Shown here: one piece after another, positions 26,130 through 36,581 of the stretch
Position numbering within the stretch: the stretch's first letter is position 1
How the letters are laid out: each line of letters opens with the position of its first letter
NCBI GenBank assembly: GCA_947564465.1
Contig: CANOCV010000026.1
Location: 1-39,904 of the forward strand
Direction: 5' to 3'
DNA length: 39,904 bases
Source of the DNA: an uncultured Roseburia sp.
GTDB taxonomy: Bacteria; Bacillota; Clostridia; Lachnospirales; Lachnospiraceae
Made by a program: the position numbers and the translations under genes
The notes under the pieces: model-generated
Databases searched by the model: none
Told to the model about the DNA's origin: nothing
The model's input: the letters and a program-made list of their open reading frames with translations, nothing else

Positions 26130-28400
26130 TTATTTTATATTTTTATCGTTTTTTTTGTCAAGTTTTTTATCCTTTATCACAGATTCTTGCGCATTTAAGT
26201 AAAATATTTCCCCTTTAAAATCTCCCTTCCTACTTTCGATAAGGATGCCTCCGCTCATAAGAACGTCGCCGCCATACACCCTGTCTTTTCCGTTAATCCG
26301 ATAATTGTACTCCGGTTTTAGTCCTTTTAAGCATATTCTCCTGCTGCGCCGGTTAGGCTCTCCAAGTACCTGTATGTATGTCATAAGCGCCTCTCTTTTA
26401 TCCTTGGAAACTACCATATAGCAGTCATATTCATGGTTGGCAGAGTAGGACGCAATACGGTAATAATCTCCACGGCGGATCAAATCATTATATTTATGAT
26501 ACACTTCTATCTGCTTTGGTATCATCTGCTGCTCCTCTTCTGATATCTTCGTAATATCCAGTTCATACCCAAAGGTTCCTGCCAGCGCCACGATTCCGCG
26601 CGTCTCAAACGGAGTACTTCGCCCCACCGTATGATTCGGACAGTCCGAAACATGCGCTCCTATCGCGGAGAGCGGATAAATCATTGCCGTTCCCTCCTGT
26701 ATTTTCAGACGTTCTATTGCATCCGTATCGTCCGAACACCAGATTTGCGGACTGTAATAGAGCATTCCCGGATCAAATCTCGCGCCGCCCCCGGAACAGT
26801 TCTCCAGCAACAGATCCGGAAATTCTTGTATCAGACGCTCCTGAAGCTCGTAAAGCCCAAGCACATACCTATGACTTAGCTCCCCCTGACATTCCGGAGA
26901 AAGAAAAGCGCTCCCAAGATCACTGAGCTGACGGTTCATATCCCATTTTACATACTCAATATTCGCACCGTGCAGTATCTGCGCCACACTTTCATAGACA
27001 TACTCTCTCACATCGCTGCGGCTAAAATCCAATACATACTGATTTCTTGAGAGGGCCGGCTCTCTCCCCGGTATTTTAATTGCCCAATCAGGATGTTTCC
27101 GGTATAGCTTAGAATCCGGCGAAACCATCTCCGGCTCAAACCAGATTCCGAACCTCATACCCAGGGCATTTACCTCATCTACAAGATGCTTCAGGCCGCC
27201 TATGATCTTCTCCTCATTCACCTGCCAATCCCCAAGGCTGCTGTTATCGCTATTTCGGTGTCCAAACCATCCGTCGTCCATAACAAGCATTTCTATCCCA
27301 AGTCCTGCTGCTCTCTTTGCGATATCCAGAAGTCTCTCCGTGTCGAAATCAAAGTAAGTCGCTTCCCAATTATTAATTAAAACAGGTCTTTTTTTATCTT
27401 TATATTTTCCTCGAATTAAGTGGTTCCGATACATGTCATGCAGATTTCTTGTCATTTGTCCCATTCCGGCGGAAGAATAGGTAAGAATTGCCTCCGGTGT
27501 GCAAAATTCCTCCGACGTTCCCAGTCTCCAGCTAAAATTTTTTGGATGAATCCCCATTGTCATTCGTATCATATTGTGCTGCGTGCGCTCCGCCTGCGCC
27601 AGAAAATTCCCGGAATATACAAAGTGCATCGCATAAACACTGCCCGTATCTTCGCCCGCATTTTTCTCTTTCAGGGCCAAAAACGGATGCTCCTGATGAG
27701 AGGATACCCCGCGCAGGGAACCTACACTCTGTTTTCCATATCCGATTTCGCGATATTCCACCTGACGCTCTCTCGCCCAGGAACCGTGCAGCGTTACCAT
27801 CTCAAAATCCTGATTATCCAAGTCAAGGCTGGCGGAAAAAACTTTTGTCAAAAACAATTCGTTCTTCCCTGTGTTTCGAACCGTTACGCTTCTTGTAATG
27901 ACATCCTCCTGCTCAAATGCCGTATAGAGCAAATCTATATCTAATTCCAGCGCCTCATCCCGACAATGAAGTATAAGTGTCATACACTCTTCATTGGCGC
28001 CCTCCCCCCGCATATCCTCCTCACGGTAAAATGTCGCCGGCAGCCCATTTAAACGAGGCTTGCCCTTTTTTATTTCATAGGATCCAAACGCAAGCGACAC
28101 CCCTGCGTGTCCTCCCTTAGTCTTTACCGAAATACTGCTTTCCCTGTAATCGCCAAGCCCGTCTCCCGCATATTCCATCGGCAGACTGTCCAAAAACGCC
28201 GAACGCTCCCTGTTATTTTTTGACGGAACAAAAGGCGCCTCCCCCGTCCGCATCAGATAAAAAATATCCTGTCTTTGCATTCTTTTTCCGTAATACACAT
28301 GTCCCACAAACTGCTCCTTGTCAACAATGCCTATTACATAGCTTGTATTTTTTGTATCAATCCAAAAAAGCTTTTCCTTCTCCATATAAGCGATTGCCAT
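26130..28400 (-). CDS. GH36 alpha-galactosidase
   Basis: Cytoplasmic alpha-galactosidase of 756 aa, the usual length for group I GH36 enzymes. It should remove alpha-1,6-galactose from imported galactomannooligosaccharides. The N-terminal beta-supersandwich is followed by the TIM barrel (about 325-670) with VMDDGWFG (372-380), the nucleophile in YVKWDMNR (Asp487), ENCSGGGARFD, and the acid/base region CSDDTDA (Asp557/558). A beta-sandwich closes the protein. There is no signal peptide. The C-terminus ends in a Lys/Asp/Asn-rich tail that runs into an AT-rich spacer. The start has AAGGAGAC 6 nt upstream. It lies just after the mannanase terminator, so it may be expressed partly by read-through. 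No clear promoter of its own was seen. Confidence 0.92.
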   Translation of the reverse strand: MAIAYMEKEKLFWIDTKNTSYVIGIVDKEQFVGHVYYGKRMQRQDIFYLMRTGEAPFVPSKNNRERSAFLDSLPMEYAGDGLGDYRESSISVKTKGGHAGVSLAFGSYEIKKGKPRLNGLPATFYREEDMRGEGANEECMTLILHCRDEALELDIDLLYTAFEQEDVITRSVTVRNTGKNELFLTKVFSASLDLDNQDFEMVTLHGSWARERQVEYREIGYGKQSVGSLRGVSSHQEHPFLALKEKNAGEDTGSVYAMHFVYSGNFLAQAERTQHNMIRMTMGIHPKNFSWRLGTSEEFCTPEAILTYSSAGMGQMTRNLHDMYRNHLIRGKYKDKKRPVLINNWEATYFDFDTERLLDIAKRAAGLGIEMLVMDDGWFGHRNSDNSSLGDWQVNEEKIIGGLKHLVDEVNALGMRFGIWFEPEMVSPDSKLYRKHPDWAIKIPGREPALSRNQYVLDFSRSDVREYVYESVAQILHGANIEYVKWDMNRQLSDLGSAFLSPECQGELSHRYVLGLYELQERLIQEFPDLLLENCSGGGARFDPGMLYYSPQIWCSDDTDAIERLKIQEGTAMIYPLSAIGAHVSDCPNHTVGRSTPFETRGIVALAGTFGYELDITKISEEEQQMIPKQIEVYHKYNDLIRRGDYYRIASYSANHEYDCYMVVSKDKREALMTYIQVLGEPNRRSRRICLKGLKPEYNYRINGKDRVYGGDVLMSGGILIESRKGDFKGEIFYLNAQESVIKDKKLDKKNDKNIK

Positions 28401-28448
28401 AATATGTCTCCTTAAAATTTTATAAATATATGGTAATATCTAATTCCC

Positions 28449-28476
28449 AAAAGGGGGCTGTCGCTTGACAGCCCCC
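28449..28476 (-). terminator. Intrinsic terminator of the mannanase gene
   Basis: GGGGGCTGTC/GACAGCCCCC, a perfect 10-bp stem with a 4-nt loop, is followed by TTTTGGG on the minus strand. The short U-run may allow read-through into GH36. A 16-nt part of this element (AAGGGGGCTGTCGCTT) recurs in the first terminator of the window (reverse complement of 43-58). Confidence 0.75.
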
Positions 28477-28482
28477 CTTCCA

Positions 28483-31400
28483 TTACTTCGTAATCTTTAT
28501 CTTGATTGTCTTCTTTTTGTTGCTTCCGTCGGTTGCGCGTGCCGTTATCTTAACTGTCTTTCCCTTACCGGCTTTCTTCGTCTTCACAACGCCTTTTTTC
28601 GTTACCGTTGCGTATTTCGTATTGCTGCTCTCCCACTTCAGCGTCTTATTGATCTTCTTGGTTGAAGCTTTCGGCGTCACGGTCGCCTTAATCTTTACTT
28701 TCTTCCCGGCTTTCACCTTCGTTGCGGATGCTTTCAACACGATCTTCTTTACGGCCTTTTGCATAAGCTTAATCTTATACTCTGCCGTCTTGCCGCTTCC
28801 GTCGTTTGCTGTCGCAATCACCGTCACCGTCTTATTCTTTCCGGCCTTCTTCGTGGTGACAAGTCCCGTTTTAGCGTCAACCGCTGCATATTTTGCATTT
28901 TTATCGGCCTTAATCGTCCATGTCACAGAAGAATCCGTTGCATTTACCGGCGCCACAGCCGCAGTCAGCTGAATCTTCTTACCTGCCGCAATCTTCTTTG
29001 AAATTCCGCTGATTGTGATTCCGGTTACTTTTACAGGGGAAGCTTTCACCGCCTCCCACTGCGCCACAAGCGTTATATTTCCGTTTACCGCTGCCGCAAA
29101 ATCGTATGCCCTGCCTTCCAGATACCAGCCCTTAAATACAAATCCGTTTCTTGTCGGCGCCGCCGGCTGGCTTGCTTTGGCTCCGGCCTCTACGGTCTGC
29201 GCCGCTACCGCCGTTCCTCCGTTGCTGTTAAACGTTACGGTATAGTTCACTTCAAGCTTTGTCCACTTCGCATATACTACCAGATCCGTTACCTGCGTAA
29301 GCGGGACTCTGGTAAGTCCTGTCCCAAGCGTAAACTCAGGCGTTGTATACCAGCCGTCAAACCGCCATCCGTCACGGCTCGGGATCATCAGACGCATTTC
29401 CTTTTCCTCTTCAAAGGTCCCGGGAACCGTTTCGTCTCCGTACAATACATATGTGATGTTGTGGATTCTCTTTTGCGTCTCTTCATCAAGGTTCCATTTT
29501 GCATACAGCGTGTAATCCGTCGTCGCATCCTTTGGAATCTCTGTAATTCTCGTTCCCTCTTCAAAGTCGCTTGTCGTATACCAGCCTAAGAACTCGTGGT
29601 CGTCATAGACCGGATCTCCCAACACTGCCCCGACGCCCTCTTCATAGTAGCTTGGAAGCGTATCCGGACGGGTGCCCCCGTTTACAATATAAGTAATCCT
29701 GTGTGTCTTTGCGCTCGGATCTCCTGCCTTCGTCCATGAAGCGTATACCGTTACTTCTCCGATTGTTCCTGTATTGACAGACCGGATTCTCTTCGTATGC
29801 GCCTCGTCCTCAAACCAGCCGTTAAAGATGTATCCCTCTTTCGTTGCATCCTGCAGCATCGTCATAACTTCATACAAATATGTATCCGGATTGTCCGCAT
29901 TGTTTACACCGCCATCCAGTACATAATGGATCGGGTAAACATTTCTTGTATAGTAGAGATACAGCTCAAGCGACCCGTCCTCAGCTATGGTTCCGCTTGC
30001 GGTCTCCCTGCTCTTCTCCTCATCATAAGTAAATCCCGGACGGTCCGGCGCTTCAGCCGTCACCGTATCGCCAACCTTTCCTACAATGGTCTGACGGTCT
30101 GCGCGGTTGTAATCATCCTGCGCTCTGTTCTGCTCATAGTAGAATACCGTATAGGCTGCTTCTCCCTCCGAAAGCTGCTGCCATTTCGCATGCAGAACAA
30201 TATTGCCTGTCTGCGTATTGGTAACTCGCGTTACAATATTGTCATCCTCGTCATACCATCCTTCAAACGCATATCCGTCCTTCGCCGTTGTACCCAACGG
30301 CTGAAGTCCAACGCCGTATACATACTCCGTCTTATCCTTTGCAGGCTGTGTGCCGCCGTCCGTCTCGTATGTTATGGTATACACATTTCTGTCGTAATAA
30401 AGCTCTAATACTAAAGAACCGTCTGCCAGCACCTCTCCGCTCGCTTTGCTCTTTGCACTGTTAAGCGTAAAGCCCGGAAGTACAAGCGGAGCTGCGGTTA
30501 CTTTTGTTCCCACTTCAGCTTCCGCCTCTTTTGTGTCCGCTTCTGAAAGTACGTAATCCGTTCTGTCCGTATTCTGATGATAATATTTTACTACATATTT
30601 TGCGTCTGATGCCTGCCAGTGTGCCGTAATCGTCAGATCCGCCTGCACCTCCTGCGTAAAGTCATACTTCACATTTCCAAGATACCAGCCTAAGAACTCA
30701 TATCCCGCTTTCACCGGAGGGTTCGGCTCTGTAACTTTCGCCCCTGCCGCTACCGTCTGGCTTGCAACCGCTGTTCCTCCGTTCGAATCAAAGGTTACCG
30801 TATATTCGTCTTTTTCTACACGCTCATCCGCAACTCCGTCAAGCGGCTGGTCCGTTACCGCATAGCCGTTTGTAAAGTCTGCATCCGCTTTCAGATCATC
30901 TTTCATGGTAATGGCTTTCATACAATCAACCCAAATGGATGACTCTATTGTATAATTGCCATTCGCATCTTTAACGTCCGCCGGTGCATTCTCCGGAACG
31001 GAATTGCAGTAGAAATACAACTGCGTAACCGCGGATGCATCAAACTGCGCCCCCGAAACCTTTGGCTTTAAGCGGTCAAACGGAATTGTAACATACTGTC
31101 CCTCTGTGCCCTTCATAAACTCCGTTAAATCTGCCTCAAACTCTTTTCCGGCGGAAACAACCTGTACTACAAGCTTCTGTCCATATCCGTCCGGTACAAT
31201 CCAGAAGGAGAAGGCGTCCTTTCCTGCAAACGCCGTATTCGTCAGCTGCATACCTGTTCCCGTATAAACCTCTGCTCCGCTGTATGAAAGTGTGTAATCA
31301 AATCTTCCTGCATACTCACCGTCTTTTCTGTTTCTCGGAGTGATGCTCATACCGGAAGTACAGCCTGCTGCCGAATTGGATCCGCTGTATTTGCTTGAAA

Positions 31401-34400
31401 GATAATCTGCATCTCCGAAATAATACTCAAAATTGTCAAGGTACTGCTCCGGCATTACCGGTTTTTTCTTATTAAAGCTTACATATTTCGCCTGTGCAAG
31501 AGTTTTCCCGCCTGCAACCAGACTTACAGTTGCAGTATCTGTTGCTCCGATCCCTGCCATAATATCAGCTGTCAATGTCGCCGTATAGGTAGAGCCGTTT
31601 GCCGCTGCCTTAACCTCAACCGCATCTTTTCCGTCTACCGAAATCTTAAATACTACGTCGCCGTCTGCATTTACCACCTGTGCCGTAAATGACGTCGGGC
31701 CTGGTATCTCCGCAAAATCTGTCGGATCTACCATAAATCCGGAAACCGTATCATAGCTTTCTACCGTTATCGAGCTTCCCTTTGCTTTCACTGCAGCTAT
31801 GTCAATATCATTGGCAAAAACAGACGTCTCATCATTATAAAACTTGATAAAATCGTTTGAAAGCTCATGTCCCGTCGTCGCGTCAAACTTATACGGTACA
31901 TAGAAATTCTGGTTGCTGAAGTTTGCCCACAACAGGAAATAGGACATTCCCGTCTGGCGTGCTACCGTATTTACCGCATTGTACCAGTCATGGCCCTTTA
32001 TTGGGTTATCGGATACGAGCAGTCCGTTGTTATCGCCATTCGCCTTTGTCACACGTACGCCTGTCTCCGCAATCGCAGCCACCTTGTTTCTGTCAGCCGC
32101 AAGTTTCTTTATCACTTCGCAGCTCTCTCTCAATGCTCTCATAAAGCTTTCGTCATAAGCAGCATCCTTTGAACTGTAATCGCTGTAATAATCAAATGCG
32201 AGTATATCAACGTACTCGTCTCCTGGATATCTGGACAAGAAATATTCCTCGCTTGTAATCGGGCCGTTCGGTGAGTACTCATAAATGAAATTATGTACTC
32301 CATTATCTTTGAAATAATTTACCGTATAACGGTACAGCGCCTTATATACCTCCGGCTTTGTACTGCTGCCCCACCAGAACCATCCGCCGTTATTTTCATG
32401 TAACGGACGTAAAATCACCGGTATCCCGTCATTCTGAAGAGATTTTGCGAAATCGACAATTACATCCAGATAGCTTGTATATAAGCTGTTATAAGCCTTG
32501 CCCGGCAGAATATTTTCTGCACAGTTGCCGCTTAAATCTTTGGACGACTCAAAATCATATTTCGAGAAATCGCCGGAACCGTCCTTACCCATTGTCGCAA
32601 AATTCGGCATGTGCAAAGAAAGCGAAATAATTGCTCCCTGCGCCGCAGCTGCTTTCGCCGACGCTATCGTACTACTCAAGCCCTCCTGCGTCGTCATTCC
32701 CAATTCAGAGCCGGTTAAAGCCAGGGAATCATATGCCACAAGACCGCTCAGGGAACCTGTCAGATCCTTTGTATCAGATTCTTCCCCTGCAACGCGGCGG
32801 CTGTTGTCATTCTGATGACCGAATACAACCTGGCCCGCTGCGCTCATTCCGTTTAAGAACGCAAAGACCGCTTTTGTCTCTGAGGTCGCCGCTTTATCAA
32901 CCATTGTCACGGTTTCCGGCATTTTTGTAAGATTTGCTTTGCTGCCGGTTCCCGGTTTTTCAACCTCCGTTGCACCGGGAATTGTGCGCTTAGACAATTC
33001 TACATTGTCAATGTAAACCGTTCCCGTGCTGTTCGTATTCTTGCCGACAAATCCGATATTGATAGAGCCTAATTTAACTGCAGATGTCGGTGTAAAATAA
33101 AGAATCATTGTCGCTGTCGACGTGCCGTCGCCATTGTCCTTCTCATTCGCCTTCTCCATATTGGAGTCCATGATTACCTGCTTCTCGGCTTCCGAAACAG
33201 CCGGATTCGTCGCATATACCTTAATCTCAACATCCTTTAACGCCGTCGGATAGGTATATTCCAGACTCAGGCAGTTATATTGACTGATGTCATAGCCCTG
33301 CTGGCTCCAGAGTGCAATCTTAGCCTCACTCCAGCTCTTGTCTGCATCCGCGGAATAATCCAGCTTTATCTGCATATTCTGCTTTGACGAATTGTAGGAA
33401 ACCTCCGGCTCCGCTTCGCCATTTCCGCTCTTTGCGCCGTGATTGTACTGATATCCCGGATTTGCATACCACAGATAACCGCTTGCCGGTTTAATCTTGT
33501 CCGTTGCAAAATCATCAATCACATGCTTTTCAACCGGCCCCGGCGTCGGATCATCCGGATCCGGTGTAACGGTTCCGCCGTTTTTTCCGATTTTAAGGTC
33601 GCCAATGCAGATATCTCCCTTATAATCGCAGCTGCTTCCCGCACACTTTAAGGTTAAAGCCGCTAAGTTTTCCGTCACTACCTCCGAAAACTTATAATCG
33701 TCTCCGCTGAATGAGCCGTAGTAAGCTTTTACGGTCTCGCCAAACGGAATCTCAATGGCTGCCGAATAACAATTCTTTCCCGCTACCTTCTTAAAATCCT
33801 TTGCACTCAAAGCCGGAATTTCCAGGCTTTCTACCCAGTGCCAGTCGCTTCCAAGGCGAATCACACCGCAGAACTTCATTTCTCCTGCAAATGACGGCGC
33901 TGTCGCTGTCGGAAGATAAACCGTTGCCGTTATCTTATCTCCAACCTTCGGTGCGCTGCCCGTTACCTCTTTCGTGTACTCTTTTGTGTTATCGCCGTCT
34001 TTAATTTCATCCCAGGTGTTACTCGGATCAAAATTTGCCGTCCAGGCTTTTTCTCCAAGCACATCCGGCGTCTCATCACCCGGTCCCGGCGTCGGGTCTA
34101 CCGGTCCTACTGCCTCGCCCGGCTCGCCAAGCACGATATTGTCAATGTAGAAAGTTCCGGTCTTATCCTCTCCTCCTACATACAGCGAAAACTCGTTGAC
34201 GCCTTTCTGTCCGCAGAGCTGTCCCGCTGCCGGCTGAGCAATACCGTCATAATCACTTGGCTTTGGTTTAAAATCCTTAAACAGAACGGTAACGTCCTTC
34301 CCCTCCGCCGCGTCCAGCTCCTTCCATGTTAATGTCTTCTCCCAGTAAATTCCGCTGTTCTCGTCAACAGGCTCACGGAGCTGAATGGTTATGTTCTTCT

Positions 34401-36552
34401 TGTCCGTGTTTTCTCCCGTCTTAATCCAGAAAGAAATTCCGCCAAAGCCGGTAATTGCCAGATTGGACGCCGACTTTGTAATTCCGGCATATCCCTGTCC
34501 GCTAATATCATACGCAAAGGATAACGCTTTGGAATCGCTCTGTCCCTCTACAATACTTAACGTAGGTTTATCACCGTTCGGATTGACCGTCCATGCGTCC
34601 AGGGAATTTGCGCTCTCAAAACCGTCTATCGCATCTTTTCCGGTCGAGTCTGCAAGGGTTATCTTCACTTCCGGATCCGTTCCTCTCGTGAAATCCAGCT
34701 GCACGGTAACTGCGCTTGCATCCAGCGTTTTTAAGTAATCCGCCTTCAGTGTCAGTTTCCCGTCGGCGAATGTGTAATTTGCCGCATCAATCGCCGTTTT
34801 TTGATTTCCTCTTCCGATCAGATTTACGCCCTTTAAAGCGCCGCCGTCGTTTACTGTAACCAAAATTTCTACATCCCTCGAAACTTTTGTATTTTTATCA
34901 AATACATAGGATGTCTTATCGGCCTTTGCACTTACAACGCTTGAATCTTCCACGATAAGCGTTACCGCAAGATCCATACCGGCAGTCATTGTGATTACCG
35001 CCGAATAACGGCCCTCTTCCAGGCTCTTTAAATATGTATCCGTAAATGTAACTTTATTGCCTGATATCGTACAGTCGCTGCCGGAGAGCGCCTTGCCGTC
35101 AACCGTCACGCCCGAGATACTTGAACCGCTCTGCGGCGTTACCGTCACTTCAACGGCTCCTCCCTTTGCCTTATCAAAGCTTGCGGATGCAGCCGAGACT
35201 TTATTTCTCTCGCCCTTGGCGTTCATCTTTGCCGCATGCTCCATAATAAGATTTCTTGCACTGTCAGTAGCCATACCTGCAAAGCCATATACGGTATATC
35301 CGTCATAATCCGGATAATAGCCTGCCGCGTCATTCACCGTATGGCTGGCAATCATCCAGAAATTGCTTCCGGCATAATCATTGTCCTCGATAACCTTATA
35401 CACTTCTCTGTAATACTCATCCCGCGTCGCAAAAGCGCTGGCATCGCCCGGCTTCCATCCCAGCTCCTCCAGAATCACCGGTTTGTCTGCCTTATGCGCA
35501 ATATCGGCATGAACCTTTATCCAGTTCAATGTATCTGTCTTGGAGAGTCCCCAGTCGGATACATAAACGTGAGGTGTTCCGAAATCCACGGTAGGAATGT
35601 CCATAAGCGCCTCAAAATCGCCCATGCTTCCGCCGGTAGTCATCCAGTCCATCTTTGAGAATCCGGCTGCCTTCGCTTCGCTTTCATCGGCATAATTCAG
35701 ACCGCCCTCGTCTCCGACAGCCACCATATGATTCGGGTCAATCGACTTTACATACGCGGACATCTCTGTCGCCCACTTATAAATATTATTTTCGTCTTTG
35801 CCCTTCTTCTGCACATTGCAGCGCGGCTCGTTGGAAAGCTCCCATGCAAAAATGGCAGGTTCGTCTTTATACTTCACACCCGTATATTTATTCGTGTGGT
35901 TTAACATCGTGTTAATGTAATTCTTAAAATAACCCTTTACCGTTTCATTCGTATAGAATGCATCACGATTGCCGTCTCCTGACATCAAACCGGCCCATTT
36001 CAGATACTGGTCCATTCCGCCAAACTGATACCAATAATTTGTAAACGTAATCAAAAGCTTAATATTATGCTCTTTTGCAGCTGCAATCGCATAATCCAGC
36101 TTCTCAAGACCGTACTCCCCCTCATTTACGACCGGCTTGTTCTGCGCTTTATCAAAATACTGATAATATACGCCCTCCTTATGACCGACCGCATTGTCTG
36201 TATCTGCGTTACCCTCAAATACAGGATAGCCGTCCTCATCAACCTCATCGGTCATGGTTCCCACTTCGATATTGCCCCATGTCCGTATTACGGTCAACCC
36301 CATAGACTCAGCATCCTTCATCACTTCATCCACATCCTCGGATGGTTTGAAATTGATGTAGTAGTTGTTTGTCCCTGCGTAGTAAAAATCACTGCCGTCT
36401 ATTTTAAACTTTGTACCGTCTGCATAGACAAATCCGGTCTTCGTCCCTGACTGCGCAGCCGAGACATTTGTCGGAACTTCAACTAATACAGAAGAAACCG
36501 TCATCAATAGAGCCAGCAAAAATGCTGCTACGCGCTTTGACTTGTTACTCAT
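28483..36552 (-). CDS. Giant extracellular beta-mannanase with GH5 and GH26 domains
   Basis: Secreted endo-beta-1,4-mannanase of 2689 aa. Order: signal peptide (1-33), GH5 domain of the mannanase (GH5_7-like) type (40-445; acid/base Glu242 in LSNEPR, nucleophile Glu362/363 in ILEELGW), two CBM_X2-like Ig domains (455-537, 541-634), three beta-sandwich modules ending or looking like mannan-binding CBMs (641-809, 835-990, 1010-1188), GH26 mannanase (1210-1580; acid/base Glu1386 in LRPLHENNGGW, nucleophile Glu1496 in AIAETGVR), an Ig-like region (1590-1695), another CBM23/27-like module (1703-1883), then InlB-type B-repeats and MucBP-like repeats in alternation (1916-2499), and two lysine-rich Big_2-like domains (2507-2689). 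No LPXTG or C-terminal membrane helix. GGAGAGG precedes the ATG. Its promoter and terminator are visible. The two endo-acting domains probably attack different parts of the same polymer, and the C-terminal stalk should hold the enzyme on the cell surface. Confidence 0.92.
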   Translation of the reverse strand: MSNKSKRVAAFLLALLMTVSSVLVEVPTNVSAAQSGTKTGFVYADGTKFKIDGSDFYYAGTNNYYINFKPSEDVDEVMKDAESMGLTVIRTWGNIEVGTMTDEVDEDGYPVFEGNADTDNAVGHKEGVYYQYFDKAQNKPVVNEGEYGLEKLDYAIAAAKEHNIKLLITFTNYWYQFGGMDQYLKWAGLMSGDGNRDAFYTNETVKGYFKNYINTMLNHTNKYTGVKYKDEPAIFAWELSNEPRCNVQKKGKDENNIYKWATEMSAYVKSIDPNHMVAVGDEGGLNYADESEAKAAGFSKMDWMTTGGSMGDFEALMDIPTVDFGTPHVYVSDWGLSKTDTLNWIKVHADIAHKADKPVILEELGWKPGDASAFATRDEYYREVYKVIEDNDYAGSNFWMIASHTVNDAAGYYPDYDGYTVYGFAGMATDSARNLIMEHAAKMNAKGERNKVSAASASFDKAKGGAVEVTVTPQSGSSISGVTVDGKALSGSDCTISGNKVTFTDTYLKSLEEGRYSAVITMTAGMDLAVTLIVEDSSVVSAKADKTSYVFDKNTKVSRDVEILVTVNDGGALKGVNLIGRGNQKTAIDAANYTFADGKLTLKADYLKTLDASAVTVQLDFTRGTDPEVKITLADSTGKDAIDGFESANSLDAWTVNPNGDKPTLSIVEGQSDSKALSFAYDISGQGYAGITKSASNLAITGFGGISFWIKTGENTDKKNITIQLREPVDENSGIYWEKTLTWKELDAAEGKDVTVLFKDFKPKPSDYDGIAQPAAGQLCGQKGVNEFSLYVGGEDKTGTFYIDNIVLGEPGEAVGPVDPTPGPGDETPDVLGEKAWTANFDPSNTWDEIKDGDNTKEYTKEVTGSAPKVGDKITATVYLPTATAPSFAGEMKFCGVIRLGSDWHWVESLEIPALSAKDFKKVAGKNCYSAAIEIPFGETVKAYYGSFSGDDYKFSEVVTENLAALTLKCAGSSCDYKGDICIGDLKIGKNGGTVTPDPDDPTPGPVEKHVIDDFATDKIKPASGYLWYANPGYQYNHGAKSGNGEAEPEVSYNSSKQNMQIKLDYSADADKSWSEAKIALWSQQGYDISQYNCLSLEYTYPTALKDVEIKVYATNPAVSEAEKQVIMDSNMEKANEKDNGDGTSTATMILYFTPTSAVKLGSINIGFVGKNTNSTGTVYIDNVELSKRTIPGATEVEKPGTGSKANLTKMPETVTMVDKAATSETKAVFAFLNGMSAAGQVVFGHQNDNSRRVAGEESDTKDLTGSLSGLVAYDSLALTGSELGMTTQEGLSSTIASAKAAAAQGAIISLSLHMPNFATMGKDGSGDFSKYDFESSKDLSGNCAENILPGKAYNSLYTSYLDVIVDFAKSLQNDGIPVILRPLHENNGGWFWWGSSTKPEVYKALYRYTVNYFKDNGVHNFIYEYSPNGPITSEEYFLSRYPGDEYVDILAFDYYSDYSSKDAAYDESFMRALRESCEVIKKLAADRNKVAAIAETGVRVTKANGDNNGLLVSDNPIKGHDWYNAVNTVARQTGMSYFLLWANFSNQNFYVPYKFDATTGHELSNDFIKFYNDETSVFANDIDIAAVKAKGSSITVESYDTVSGFMVDPTDFAEIPGPTSFTAQVVNADGDVVFKISVDGKDAVEVKAAANGSTYTATLTADIMAGIGATDTATVSLVAGGKTLAQAKYVSFNKKKPVMPEQYLDNFEYYFGDADYLSSKYSGSNSAAGCTSGMSITPRNRKDGEYAGRFDYTLSYSGAEVYTGTGMQLTNTAFAGKDAFSFWIVPDGYGQKLVVQVVSAGKEFEADLTEFMKGTEGQYVTIPFDRLKPKVSGAQFDASAVTQLYFYCNSVPENAPADVKDANGNYTIESSIWVDCMKAITMKDDLKADADFTNGYAVTDQPLDGVADERVEKDEYTVTFDSNGGTAVASQTVAAGAKVTEPNPPVKAGYEFLGWYLGNVKYDFTQEVQADLTITAHWQASDAKYVVKYYHQNTDRTDYVLSEADTKEAEAEVGTKVTAAPLVLPGFTLNSAKSKASGEVLADGSLVLELYYDRNVYTITYETDGGTQPAKDKTEYVYGVGLQPLGTTAKDGYAFEGWYDEDDNIVTRVTNTQTGNIVLHAKWQQLSEGEAAYTVFYYEQNRAQDDYNRADRQTIVGKVGDTVTAEAPDRPGFTYDEEKSRETASGTIAEDGSLELYLYYTRNVYPIHYVLDGGVNNADNPDTYLYEVMTMLQDATKEGYIFNGWFEDEAHTKRIRSVNTGTIGEVTVYASWTKAGDPSAKTHRITYIVNGGTRPDTLPSYYEEGVGAVLGDPVYDDHEFLGWYTTSDFEEGTRITEIPKDATTDYTLYAKWNLDEETQKRIHNITYVLYGDETVPGTFEEEKEMRLMIPSRDGWRFDGWYTTPEFTLGTGLTRVPLTQVTDLVVYAKWTKLEVNYTVTFNSNGGTAVAAQTVEAGAKASQPAAPTRNGFVFKGWYLEGRAYDFAAAVNGNITLVAQWEAVKASPVKVTGITISGISKKIAAGKKIQLTAAVAPVNATDSSVTWTIKADKNAKYAAVDAKTGLVTTKKAGKNKTVTVIATANDGSGKTAEYKIKLMQKAVKKIVLKASATKVKAGKKVKIKATVTPKASTKKINKTLKWESSNTKYATVTKKGVVKTKKAGKGKTVKITARATDGSNKKKTIKIKITK

Positions 36553-36581
36553 AGTCCTCTCCTCGCTTTCTTAATATTTTT

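Noticed and set aside
28483..29247. LPXTG sorting signal or SLH domain at the C-termini of mannanase and chitinase 2
   Set aside because: No LPXTG-like motif, no final hydrophobic helix and no SLH repeats are present. Both proteins end in a lysine-rich Ig-like domain.
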